From JBFHRB01 sp041591915 (GTDB lineage Bacteria; Actinomycetota; Nitriliruptoria; Nitriliruptorales; Nitriliruptoraceae): DNA of 7,392 bases. A program made the position numbers and the translations under genes. The stretch is taken from positions 1 through 7,392 of the forward strand of contig JBFHRB010000169.1 in NCBI GenBank assembly GCA_041591915.1. Reading direction: 5' to 3'. The first letter of the stretch is position 1. Every line of letters begins with the position of its first letter. Under the pieces are notes generated by a model that did not search any database, was not told where the DNA came from, and saw only the letters and a list, made by a program, of their open reading frames with translations. Below are positions 1 through 6,853 of the stretch, one piece after another.

Positions 1-80
1 CCGTCGCCCGCCTCCGGCGGGCGCGCCCATGCCCGGGCCGCCCCGGCCCCCGCAGTGGCCATCGCGAGAGAGACCCCACC
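1..80. other. Upstream non-coding stretch before yajC
   Basis: This stretch is extremely rich in C and G and has no start codon with a ribosome binding site other than that of yajC. None of the three forward frames shows a stop or a recognisable protein end. In many actinobacteria ruvB lies upstream of yajC, but nothing here can be recognised as a RuvB C-terminus. It is most likely intergenic DNA or the yajC leader. No convincing -10 or -35 pair is visible. Confidence 0.5.
5..23 (+). terminator. GC-only hairpin upstream of yajC
   Basis: CGCCCGCC at 5-12 is an exact inverted match to GGCGGGCG at 16-23, with a TCC loop. This gives a perfect 8-bp stem. No T-run follows, so it is not a textbook intrinsic terminator, although T-less hairpins are common after actinobacterial genes. 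It could end an upstream transcript or be a leader structure for yajC. The window edge prevents a decision. Confidence 0.35.
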
Positions 81-473
81 ATGGAGCAGCTCGGCAGCCT
101 GCCGCTCATCATCCTGTTCGGCGGACTCATGTACCTCCTGCTGATCCGCCCGCAGCAGAAGCGCCAGAAGGAGCACGCGGCGATGCTGCGTGCCGTGAAG
201 GTCGGCGACGACATCGTGACGGTCGGCGGCCTGCACGGGACCGTCGTGGACACGGCCGATGAGACGATCGACATCCAGGTCAACGACACGACCGTCCTCC
301 GCTTCCAGAAGTCGGCCGTCTCCAAGATCGTCATCGACGCCGACGACGTGGACGACGAGTCCTCCGACGACGCGGTCGACGCCGGTCCGCAGGACGCGGT
401 CGGCGACGTCCCCGAGGCCGCCGGCGAGGACGCGCCGAACGGTGAGAAGTGGCCCGAGGCCGACGCGTCGTGA
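81..473 (+). CDS. yajC: YajC, Sec translocon accessory subunit
   Basis: YajC is a small inner-membrane protein that associates with SecD-SecF and SecYEG during protein export. The 130-residue product has one N-terminal membrane segment (about residues 6-22). It is followed directly by the family hallmark RPQQKRQKE (23-31) and then a small cytoplasmic domain with the conserved VGDDIVTVGGLHGTV segment (41-55). From about residue 86 to the end the tail is strongly acidic and low in complexity (many Asp and Glu), longer than in the roughly 110-residue E. coli protein. The ATG at 81 is preceded by GAGAGAG and places the membrane segment at the very N-terminus, as expected. The stop overlaps the GTG start of the next gene by GTGA, indicating translational coupling. 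Position immediately before the secD-secF genes supports the call. Confidence 0.95.
   Translation: MEQLGSLPLIILFGGLMYLLLIRPQQKRQKEHAAMLRAVKVGDDIVTVGGLHGTVVDTADETIDIQVNDTTVLRFQKSAVSKIVIDADDVDDESSDDAVDAGPQDAVGDVPEAAGEDAPNGEKWPEADAS
456..472 (+). promoter_or_regulatory. RBS and GTG start deciding the HD-gene start
   Basis: GAGG at 456-459 sits 10 bases before the GTG at 470-472, which overlaps the yajC TGA (471-473). An earlier in-frame GTG at 449 would add seven residues but has no good Shine-Dalgarno sequence. The first ATG in this frame, at 500, is also less well placed. The GTGA overlap is the typical coupled arrangement, so 470 is preferred. Confidence 0.65.
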
Positions 474-1363
474 GTGACCAGGAACTCCCGCCCCCCGGCA
501 TGACCGAGGTCGACGCCGGTGACGAGGACCTGCCGCGCCACCGGGTCCACGACCCGGATCGGTCGGCCAGCGCCCTCAGCGATCCGGCCTCGGCGCTCGG
601 TGAGACGGCGGAGGCCGCGGTCATCCGCGGCGTGAACGCGCGTGCCGCGGTCGCGGAGGCCCAGGTCGTCGCCCTCGAGGCCGAGCGGCGCACCGGCGCG
701 AAGGTCGACATCCTGGCGCGCCTGCAGGAGGACGAGATCGTCTCGGCCTTCATCAAGCTGGCCGACCAGTCGCTCGGCGCGATGGGCTTCACCGAGCACG
801 GCTTCCGGCACGCCAACCTCGTCGGACGCATCGCCTACAACGTGCTCAGCCACCTCGGTGCGGATGACGACCTCTGCGAGCTCGCGGCGATCGGGGGCTA
901 CCTCCACGACGTCGGCAACGTCGTCTCGCGCGGCTACCACGGCCTGTCCTCGGCATGGATCGCCTACGACGCGCTCCGACGCCTCGAGGTCGACCCGTAC
1001 CGCATCGGGCTCGTGCTCAGCGCGGTGGGCAACCACGAGGAGCAGTACGGCAGCTCCATCGGACCCGTCGGGGCCGCGGTGATCCTCGCCGACAAGGCAG
1101 ACGTGCACCGCAGCCGCGTGCGTGCCAACTCCGACCCGGACAACGACATCCACGACCGCGTCAACGAGGCGGTCACCCCCTCGTTCCTCAGGGTCGACAG
1201 CGACGCTGCGACCATCACCCTCGAGCTCGAGCTCGACACCGACCGCAGCACCGTCCTCGAGTACTTCGAGATCTTCCTCGACCGCATGATCATGTGTCGC
1301 CGCGCCGCCCGGACGCTCGGTTGCGAGTTCCGGATGACCGCCAACGGCACCCAGATCGCCTGA
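470..1363 (+). CDS. HD-domain metal-dependent phosphohydrolase, substrate unknown
   Basis: The 297-residue product is a soluble HD-superfamily protein. Likely metal ligands, in order, are H114 (GFRH), H146-D147 (YLHDVGN), H157 (RGYHG), H189 (GNHEE) and D208 (ILADKAD). This ligand series partly resembles the HD-GYP layout, but the GYP motif is absent. A conserved-looking C-terminal part includes DIHDRVN (226-232) and EYFEIFLDRMIMCRRA (264-279). From memory this matches a family of uncharacterised HD proteins in clostridia and related bacteria, in which HANLV-, HDVGNVV-, GNHEE- and DKADVHRSRVR-like blocks recur. Residues 1-80 are extra: an acidic N-terminus and an Ala/Glu-rich helix (about 45-75) that could form a coiled coil. 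There is no signal peptide or membrane segment. It overlaps yajC by 4 bases and precedes secD by 17, so it is embedded in the export operon. A nucleotide or cyclic-nucleotide phosphohydrolase is plausible, but no substrate can be read from the sequence. Confidence 0.85.
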   Translation: MSDQELPPPGMTEVDAGDEDLPRHRVHDPDRSASALSDPASALGETAEAAVIRGVNARAAVAEAQVVALEAERRTGAKVDILARLQEDEIVSAFIKLADQSLGAMGFTEHGFRHANLVGRIAYNVLSHLGADDDLCELAAIGGYLHDVGNVVSRGYHGLSSAWIAYDALRRLEVDPYRIGLVLSAVGNHEEQYGSSIGPVGAAVILADKADVHRSRVRANSDPDNDIHDRVNEAVTPSFLRVDSDAATITLELELDTDRSTVLEYFEIFLDRMIMCRRAARTLGCEFRMTANGTQIA

Positions 1364-1368
1364 CCACC

Positions 1369-1383
1369 AGGAGCTCCACGTTG
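1369..1383 (+). promoter_or_regulatory. RBS and TTG start deciding the secD start
   Basis: AGGAG at 1369-1373 lies 7 bases before TTG at 1381-1383. It falls in the 17-base gap after the HD-gene stop. Starting here gives a short basic N-terminus (LKGK) followed at once by the first membrane helix. The frame is open further upstream, but that would run through the HD gene in another frame. The next ATG (1405) would cut into the membrane helix and has no comparable ribosome binding site. Confidence 0.85.
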
Positions 1384-2862
1384 AAGGGCAAGCTCGTCGC
1401 ATCGATGCTGACGGTGCTCATCCTCGCCGCCGCGTCCGGCGTCTACCTCGGGCTGGGCAACACGCCACAGCTCGGACTCGACCTCAAGGGCGGGATCAGC
1501 GCGATCCTCAGCCCCGTGGTCGCCGAGGGTGAGACCGTTGACACCGACATCCTCGACCAGACCATCGAGGTCATCCGGGCCCGCGTCGACAGCCTCGGCG
1601 TCGCCGAGCCGGAGATCGCACGCCAGGGCGAGGACGTCCTGATCCAGCTCCCGGGCCTGCAGGACGAGGCCCGGGCACGCGAGGTCATCGGCCGTACCGC
1701 GAAGCTCACCTTCCGGCCGGTGGAGGCGATCATCCAGCCCGGTGACCCGCGTTACGAGGCCACGGGCACCTGCAGCGAGCTCGCCGAGCAGCGCATCGAC
1801 GACGAGGACACGGTCGTCCTGTGCTCTGCGGGTGAGGACGCCACCGAGCGGGCGCCGGTCCTCGACGACGAGGGCAACCCGGTCTTCGACGAGGACGGCA
1901 ACCTCGTCGAGCTCCCGATCAAGTACGAGGTCGGCCCGGCCGCCCTCGGTGGGCCCGAGGTCGCCGACGCGCTGGCGGTCCTCAGCCAGACGGGCGTGGG
2001 CTTCGACGTGCAGCTCGACCTCACGTCGGAGGGCGGCGACAAGTTCGCGAGCGTCACAAGCGACCTTGCCTGCCGGCGCGACCAGGGCCAGATCGACAAC
2101 CTCGCGATCGTGCTCGACGGGGTCGTCGAATCGGCACCGGGGATGCAGGTCGGCGTCGCCTGCGGCGAGGGCATCGCCGGCGGCTCGGCGATCATCTCGG
2201 TCGGTGGTGGCGACGACGACACCGAGGCGCAGAACCTCGCGCTCGTGCTGCGGACGGGCGCGCTGCCGATCACGCTCGAGCCGTCCACGTTCGAGACCGT
2301 GTCGCCGACGCTGGGCGCCGAGTCCCTGCAGGCGGGCATCCTCGCCGGCGCGATCGGGCTCACGCTGGTGGCGATCTACCTGATCTTCTTCTACCGCTGG
2401 CTCGGGCTGGTCTCGATCACCGCGCTGCTGGTCTTCGGCTCGCTGATCGTCGGGATCATCTCGTTGCTGGGCGAGGTCGGCTTCACGCTGACCCTCGCAG
2501 GCATCGCCGGCATGATCGTCTCGGTCGGCATCACCGCGGACTCGTCGATCATCTACTTCGAGCGATTGCGAGACGAGGTCGAGTCCGGCAGGACCATCCG
2601 CACGGCCGTCAAGCGTGCGTTCGAGTCGGCCTTCCGCACCAACCTCGCCGGCAACACGGTCACCCTGGCGGCTGCCGTGATCCTGTACTTCCTGGCCGTG
2701 GGCCCGGTGCGCGGGTTCGCCCTGACACTGGGGCTCGCGACCGTGCTCGACATCCTGATCCTGTACTTCTTCACGCGCCCGGCGGTGCACCTGCTCGGCG
2801 GCTCGAAGATCCTGTCTCGCCGGAACATCCGGGCGGGCGAGGCTGCGGAGGTGGCGGCATGA
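1381..2862 (+). CDS. secD: SecD, protein-export membrane subunit
   Basis: With SecF, SecD uses the proton (or sodium) gradient to complete export of preproteins after SecA-SecYEG. The 493-residue product has a first membrane helix (about 5-26), the motif LGLDLKGG (31-38) and a large extracytoplasmic P1 domain (about 45-310). Five further helices follow between about 315 and 472. The helix motif GIAGMIVSVGITADSS (374-389) contains the Asp (D387) equivalent to the residue essential for ion coupling, followed by FERLRDE. The Ser-Ser after this Asp is close to the actinobacterial form (ADSF) rather than the DAN of E. coli. The protein is shorter than the 615-residue E. coli SecD, as is usual outside proteobacteria. 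All four cysteines (131, 148, 231, 261) are in P1, so disulfides are possible. The gene is translated from TTG and overlaps secF by ATGA. Confidence 0.96.
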   Translation: MKGKLVASMLTVLILAAASGVYLGLGNTPQLGLDLKGGISAILSPVVAEGETVDTDILDQTIEVIRARVDSLGVAEPEIARQGEDVLIQLPGLQDEARAREVIGRTAKLTFRPVEAIIQPGDPRYEATGTCSELAEQRIDDEDTVVLCSAGEDATERAPVLDDEGNPVFDEDGNLVELPIKYEVGPAALGGPEVADALAVLSQTGVGFDVQLDLTSEGGDKFASVTSDLACRRDQGQIDNLAIVLDGVVESAPGMQVGVACGEGIAGGSAIISVGGGDDDTEAQNLALVLRTGALPITLEPSTFETVSPTLGAESLQAGILAGAIGLTLVAIYLIFFYRWLGLVSITALLVFGSLIVGIISLLGEVGFTLTLAGIAGMIVSVGITADSSIIYFERLRDEVESGRTIRTAVKRAFESAFRTNLAGNTVTLAAAVILYFLAVGPVRGFALTLGLATVLDILILYFFTRPAVHLLGGSKILSRRNIRAGEAAEVAA

Positions 2863-3935
2863 GGCGTCCCAACTACGACATCGTCGGTCTCCGACGGCGC
2901 TGGCTGATCGTCAGCGCCGCACTGATGCTGATGTGCATCGGGGCGCTCACGCTGATCCGGCTCGACCTCTCCATCGACTTCACCGGCGGCTCCTCGTTCG
3001 TGCTGGACGACATCACCGAGCCCGACATCACCGCCGCGCAGCTCGGCGACGTGGCGTCCGACGCCGGGGCCGTCGACGTCCAGGCGCAGGTCAAGACCGA
3101 GGACGGCGAGGCCGTCGGCGCCATCGTCCAGACCGGTGAGCTCGATCCGGGCTCACCCGAGGAGCTGGCGGTCAAGGACGCGCTCGTCGAGGCGACCGGG
3201 GCCCGCCAGGTCGACGTGAACTTCGTCGGCCCGACGTGGGGTGCGCGGATCTCCGCCAAGGCGCTGCAGGCGCTGGTGGTCTTCATCGTCATCGTCGCGC
3301 TCTACATCTCGGTCAGGCTCGAGGCGAAGATGGCGGGCGGCGCCATCGTGGCCCTGGTCCACGACCTGCTCCTGACGGCGGGTGTCTACGCGATCGTCGG
3401 CTTCAAGGTCAGCCCGGCGACCGTGATCGCCCTGCTCACGATCATGGGTTACTCGCTCTACGACACGGTCGTCGTGTACGACCGGGTCAAGGAGCAGACG
3501 GCCAACATCGGTGGCCCGGGCTTCCGCACGTACGGGGAGGCCGTGAACACGAGCCTCAACGACGTCCTGTGGCGCTCGATCAACACCTCGGTGACCTCGG
3601 TGCTGCCGGTCGGGTCCCTGCTGTTCGTGGGCTCGCAGCTGCTGGGTGCGGACACCTTGCAGGACCTCGCACTGGCGCTCTTCATCGGCATGGCGACCGG
3701 CACCTACTCGTCGATCTTCGTCGCGGGCCCCTTCCTCGCGTGGTGGAAGGAGAAGGAGCCGCAGTACGCCCGTCTCCTGGTCAAGGACGAGGTCCGCGTC
3801 GAGGAGATCGAGCGCAAGGTCGAGGCGGGCGAGATCGACGCGGAGCAGGCCGAGGAGCTGAAGAAGGCCGGCCAGGCGGCCACGCCCGGCTACGTGCGTG
3901 GGCGGGGCAAGAAGCCGCGCAGCAAGCGCAGGTAG
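2859..3935 (+). CDS. secF: SecF, protein-export membrane subunit
   Basis: SecF pairs with SecD in the membrane to drive late steps of Sec export. The 358-residue product has TM1 (about 14-34), then the hallmark DFTGG (40-44), a short extracytoplasmic domain (about 45-130), and five membrane helices between about 133 and 296. The conserved helix motif MGYSLYDTVVVYDRVKE (196-212) carries D202 in the position of the conserved Asp. ALVHD (165-169) is also typical. The cytoplasmic tail has a charged helical part (about 308-340) and a very basic end (RGRGKKPRSKRR, 347-358). GGAGG at 2847-2851 lies 7 bases before the ATG at 2859, and the ATGA overlap with the secD stop indicates coupled, probably equimolar, synthesis. 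apt follows after 9 bases. Confidence 0.96.
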   Translation: MRRPNYDIVGLRRRWLIVSAALMLMCIGALTLIRLDLSIDFTGGSSFVLDDITEPDITAAQLGDVASDAGAVDVQAQVKTEDGEAVGAIVQTGELDPGSPEELAVKDALVEATGARQVDVNFVGPTWGARISAKALQALVVFIVIVALYISVRLEAKMAGGAIVALVHDLLLTAGVYAIVGFKVSPATVIALLTIMGYSLYDTVVVYDRVKEQTANIGGPGFRTYGEAVNTSLNDVLWRSINTSVTSVLPVGSLLFVGSQLLGADTLQDLALALFIGMATGTYSSIFVAGPFLAWWKEKEPQYARLLVKDEVRVEEIERKVEAGEIDAEQAEELKKAGQAATPGYVRGRGKKPRSKRR

Positions 3936-3944
3936 GGGGCGGCC

Positions 3945-4478
3945 GTGCGCATCGAGTTCGACACCGAGGTCCTGGCGACCAAGATCCGCGACATCCCGGA
4001 CTTCCCCAAGGCGGGCGTCACCTTCAAGGACGTCACGCCGCTGCTGCTCGACCACGTCTCGTTCTCGGCCGCGGTCGACGCCCTCGTCGTCGCCTTCGGC
4101 CGGGGCAACGTCGACAAGGTCGTCGGCATCGAGGCACGCGGGTTCATCTTCGCGGCGCCGGTCGCCTACCACTTCGGAGCCGGGTTCATCCCGGCACGCA
4201 AGGCCGGCAAGCTCCCCTCGCCGACGCGCTCGGTCACCTACGACCTCGAGTACGGGACGGAGACGCTCGAGATCCACGAGGACGCCATCCAGCCCGGCGA
4301 CCGGGTCGTGATCGTCGACGACGTCCTCGCGACGGGTGGGACCGCGGCAGCCACGGCGGAGCTCGTCGAGGGGCTCGGGGCGGACCTCGTCGGGCTCGGC
4401 TTCCTGATCGAGCTCGAGTTCCTCAACGGAGCCAAGAGGCTGGGCGATCGCGACTGGGTGAGCCTGCTCCGGTACTGA
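3945..4478 (+). CDS. apt: Adenine phosphoribosyltransferase
   Basis: Apt converts adenine and PRPP to AMP and pyrophosphate in purine salvage in the cytoplasm. The 177-residue product is close to the usual length (183 in E. coli). It shows the family signatures in order: IRDIPDFPKAGVTFKDVTPL (14-33), GIEARGFIF (61-69), ARKAGKLP (84-91) and the PRPP-binding loop VVIVDDVLATGGT (121-133) with the paired acidic residues D125-D126. All are intact, so it should be active. The GTG start at 3945 is preceded by a G-rich stretch (3935-3939) 5 bases upstream, and only 9 bases separate it from secF, so it is probably co-transcribed. apt between secF and rel is the known actinobacterial arrangement. In M. 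tuberculosis a lipoprotein gene (Rv2585c) sits between secF and apt; here it is absent. Confidence 0.96.
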   Translation: MRIEFDTEVLATKIRDIPDFPKAGVTFKDVTPLLLDHVSFSAAVDALVVAFGRGNVDKVVGIEARGFIFAAPVAYHFGAGFIPARKAGKLPSPTRSVTYDLEYGTETLEIHEDAIQPGDRVVIVDDVLATGGTAAATAELVEGLGADLVGLGFLIELEFLNGAKRLGDRDWVSLLRY

Positions 4479-4601
4479 CTCGACCTCACAGCGTTACCCT
4501 CGACGCACTCGAAGAGGCAAGGACTGGCCACGTCCACCGAGGCGGGTCGCGATCCGCGGCAGGTTCCCCCACCGCCCCCGACGCCTTCCGGCGTCAAGGG
4601 C
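4479..4601 (+). promoter_or_regulatory. apt-rel spacer: weak -10, hairpins, possible rel N-terminus
   Basis: TACCCT at 4495-4500 fits the actinobacterial -10 pattern TANNNT, but no good -35 lies 16-19 bases upstream, so promoter activity is uncertain. AAGAGG at 4512-4517 is a possible ribosome binding site. GACGCC (4580-4585) and GGCGTC (4590-4595) form a perfect 6-bp hairpin with a TTCC loop, ending 6 bases before the GTG at 4602. The rel frame is open from the apt stop across the whole spacer, so its 3' part may be coding. Confidence 0.4.
4512..4526 (+). promoter_or_regulatory. Possible CTG start of rel with RBS
   Basis: AAGAGG at 4512-4517 is 6 bases before CTG at 4524-4526, in frame with rel. 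Starting there would add 26 residues, including a proline-rich segment (VPPPPPTPSG) that leads into GVKGVLARLP. Actinobacterial Rel proteins often have a Pro/Ala-rich N-terminus before a similar V-x-x-x-LARL block. No ATG, GTG or TTG exists in this frame between the apt stop and 4602. CTG starts are rare, so this remains a hypothesis. Confidence 0.35.
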
Positions 4602-6812
4602 GTGCTGGCGCGCCTGCCGATCGCCACTCCGGGCACGCCGCCGGCACTGCACCGCCTCGGCGAACGGGTGCGCGAGTTCAGCCCCCGGGTCGACATGCGC
4701 CAGGTCGTGCGCGCCTACGAGTACGCGCAGGTCGCCCACCAGGGCCAGATGCGCAAGTCGGGTGATCCCTACATCACGCACCCGATCGCCGTGGCCGAGG
4801 AGCTCGCAGAGCTCGGGCTCGACACCGCGACACTCGTTGCGGCACTGCTCCACGACGTCGTCGAGGACACCGGCGCCAGCAAGGAGGAGGTCACCGAGTA
4901 CTTCGGCGAGGAGGTCGCGCTCCTCGTCGACGGCGTCACCAAGCTGGACCGCCTCCAGGTGGAGTCCAAGCAGCAGCAGCAGGCCGAGACGCTGCGCAAG
5001 ATGTTCGTCGCCATGGCGAAGGACATCCGCGTCCTCCTGATCAAGCTGGCGGATCGGCTCCACAACATCGAGACCATCGAGTCGATGCCGCGCGAGAAGC
5101 AGAAGGCGATCGCGCAGGAGACGCTCGACATCTACGCGCCCCTGGCACACCGACTCGGCATCCAGCAGTTCAAGCTGCGACTCGAGGACCACGCCTTCAG
5201 GACGCTGCACCCCAAGCGCTACGACGAGATCGTCGCGATGGTCCAGGAGCGTGCACCCGAGCGTGAGCGCTTCATCGAGGAGGTCGTCCGCGAGGTGCAC
5301 CAGCAGCTCCGGGAGATCCGGGTGAAGGCCGAGGTCCACGCTCGCCCAAAGCACTTCTTCTCGATCTACGAGAAGATGGTGAACAAGGGCCGCGAGTTCG
5401 ACGAGATCTTCGACCTCGTGGGCATGCGGATCATCGTGTCGTCGGTCCGCGACTGCTACGCGGTCCTCGGGCAGATCCACGCCGCATGGCGTCCCATCCC
5501 GGGACGCTTCAAGGACTACGTGGCGATGCCGAAGTTCAACCTCTACCAGTCGCTGCACACCGCGGTGATCGGGCCGAAGGGCCGCCCGCTCGAGATCCAG
5601 ATCCGCACGAAGGCCATGCACCACACCGCCGAGTACGGCGTCGCCGCCCACTGGAAGTACAAGGAGACGGGGCGCGGGGGAGCGGCGACGGGGGACGAGC
5701 TGCCCTGGCTGCAGCAGCTGCTCGAATGGCAGGAGGACGTCCGCGAGCCCGGCGACTTCGTCGACGCCGTCAAGCTCGACCTCTACGAGGACGAGGTCTT
5801 CGTCTTCACGCCCGCCGGCGACGTGCGCGCCCTGCCCGCGGGCTCGACGCCGATCGACTTCGCCTACGCCATCCACACCGAGGTCGGCCACCGCTGCATC
5901 GGCGCGAAGGTCAACGACCGACTCGTCCCGCTCGACCACGTCCTGCACAACGGCGACACGGTGGAGGTCCTCACCTCCAAGGCCGAGGACGCCTCGCCGT
6001 CCAAGGACTGGCTGAACATCGCCGCCTCCCAGCGCGCGCAGTCCAAGATCCGCAACTACTTCAACCGCGAGCGGCGCGAGGACGCGATCGACCGTGGGCG
6101 CGAGGCGGTCGGCCGGGCACTACGTCGCGACGGGATGTCGATCGCACGGGCGATGTCGAGCGGCGACCTCGACGCTGTCGCGGTCGACCTCGGCTACCAG
6201 GCCGCGGACGGGCTCTTCCGGGCCGTCGGCGACAACCACGTCCAGGCCTCCACGGTCGCGCAACGCGTGCTCGGCCGGCAGGTGCCGGACGAGACCGAGG
6301 ACGACGTTCCCGACTTCGACATGCCCGCCGCGATGCCGGCGGCGTCACGGCACTCCGAGGGAGTCGTGGTCGAGGGCGCGGACGGCCTCCTGGTGAAGCT
6401 CGCCCGCTGCTGCACGCCCGTGCCGGGGGACGACATCGTCGGTTTCGTCACGCGGGGACGGGGTATCAGCGTCCACCGTCGCGACTGTCCCAACGTCGTG
6501 GGCCTCCTCGAACAGGAGGACCGCATCGTGGCCGTCCACTGGGACGCGAGGGCGTCCGGCGCCTTCCTCGTGACGATCCAGGTGGAAGCCCTCGACCGCA
6601 AGCACCTGCTGCGCGACATCACGGCCGTGCTGGGCGACCTCCACGTCAACATCCTCAGCGCACAGGTCACGACGCGTCGCGACCGCGTCGCCGTGCTCCG
6701 GTTCTCGTTCGAGCTCGCCGACCCCACCCACCTCGACTACGTCCTGCGGTCGATCCGCCACGTCGACGCGGTGTACGACGCCTACCGCGCGGTACCGCAG
6801 GCGGCACGCTGA
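4602..6812 (+). CDS. rel: Bifunctional (p)ppGpp synthetase/hydrolase Rel
   Basis: Rel makes (p)ppGpp from ATP and GDP/GTP on starved ribosomes and also hydrolyses it. The 736-residue product has every domain. The HD hydrolase (about 35-190) has H60, H84-D85, E88-D89 and D151 with N155. The synthetase (about 240-345) has GRFKDY (301-306), YQSLHT (315-320) and EIQIRT (331-336). The RFKD form of this motif is the one found in bifunctional enzymes; synthetase-only RelA has EXDD. TGS (about 397-460) has AIHTEVGHRC (423-432). The zinc-finger region (about 585-630) has C603-C604, H625 and C629. ACT is at about 655-730. All catalytic and metal residues are present. The GTG at 4602 is the first conventional start but lacks a spaced ribosome binding site, and a CTG at 4524 would add 26 residues. 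It probably shares transcripts with apt and may have a weak promoter of its own. Confidence 0.95.
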   Translation: MLARLPIATPGTPPALHRLGERVREFSPRVDMRQVVRAYEYAQVAHQGQMRKSGDPYITHPIAVAEELAELGLDTATLVAALLHDVVEDTGASKEEVTEYFGEEVALLVDGVTKLDRLQVESKQQQQAETLRKMFVAMAKDIRVLLIKLADRLHNIETIESMPREKQKAIAQETLDIYAPLAHRLGIQQFKLRLEDHAFRTLHPKRYDEIVAMVQERAPERERFIEEVVREVHQQLREIRVKAEVHARPKHFFSIYEKMVNKGREFDEIFDLVGMRIIVSSVRDCYAVLGQIHAAWRPIPGRFKDYVAMPKFNLYQSLHTAVIGPKGRPLEIQIRTKAMHHTAEYGVAAHWKYKETGRGGAATGDELPWLQQLLEWQEDVREPGDFVDAVKLDLYEDEVFVFTPAGDVRALPAGSTPIDFAYAIHTEVGHRCIGAKVNDRLVPLDHVLHNGDTVEVLTSKAEDASPSKDWLNIAASQRAQSKIRNYFNRERREDAIDRGREAVGRALRRDGMSIARAMSSGDLDAVAVDLGYQAADGLFRAVGDNHVQASTVAQRVLGRQVPDETEDDVPDFDMPAAMPAASRHSEGVVVEGADGLLVKLARCCTPVPGDDIVGFVTRGRGISVHRRDCPNVVGLLEQEDRIVAVHWDARASGAFLVTIQVEALDRKHLLRDITAVLGDLHVNILSAQVTTRRDRVAVLRFSFELADPTHLDYVLRSIRHVDAVYDAYRAVPQAAR

Positions 6813-6817
6813 GTCCG

Positions 6818-6847
6818 TTGGCTCCGGCAGGGCCGCGTGGGTAGCCT
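6818..6847 (+). promoter_or_regulatory. Predicted promoter of the MBL-fold gene
   Basis: TTGGCT at 6818-6823 and TAGCCT at 6842-6847 are separated by 18 bases. They fit the housekeeping-sigma pattern TTGNCN with TANNNT. Transcription would begin near 6853-6855, about 90 bases before the MBL start codon, at the foot of the hairpin at 6854-6875. It begins 6 bases after the rel stop. Confidence 0.5.
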
Positions 6848-6853
6848 CGCCAC

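Noticed and set aside
1219..1236. Tandem CTCGAG-like hexamers in the HD gene
   Set aside because: It encodes an alternating Leu-Glu beta-strand (LELELD) using preferred codons, so the repeat is explained by coding.
955..1380. Upstream extension of the secD frame
   Set aside because: It is open only because the overlapping HD gene is GC-rich. The translated part is Arg/Pro-rich nonsense, and a clear ribosome binding site precedes the TTG at 1381.
964..2790. Long open frame on the minus strand (608 codons) opposite the HD gene and secD
   Set aside because: It is a shadow of high-GC coding sequence: composition is dominated by Arg, Asp, Glu, Ala and Gly with no recognisable domain, and it lies wholly opposite well-identified genes.
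3153..4277. Minus-strand open frame of 374 codons opposite secF and apt
   Set aside because: It is again a mirror of high-GC codons, and both sense-strand genes are certain.
4967..4984. Run of AGC/CAG triplets in rel giving four consecutive Gln codons
   Set aside because: It is short, lies at a surface position in the hydrolase domain where relatives have similar polar residues, and shows no sign of expansion.
4494..5948. Minus-strand open frame of 484 codons opposite rel
   Set aside because: The sequence is Leu/Asp/Glu/Arg/Val-rich and low in complexity, as expected from reading rel backwards; there is no plausible start signal or motif.
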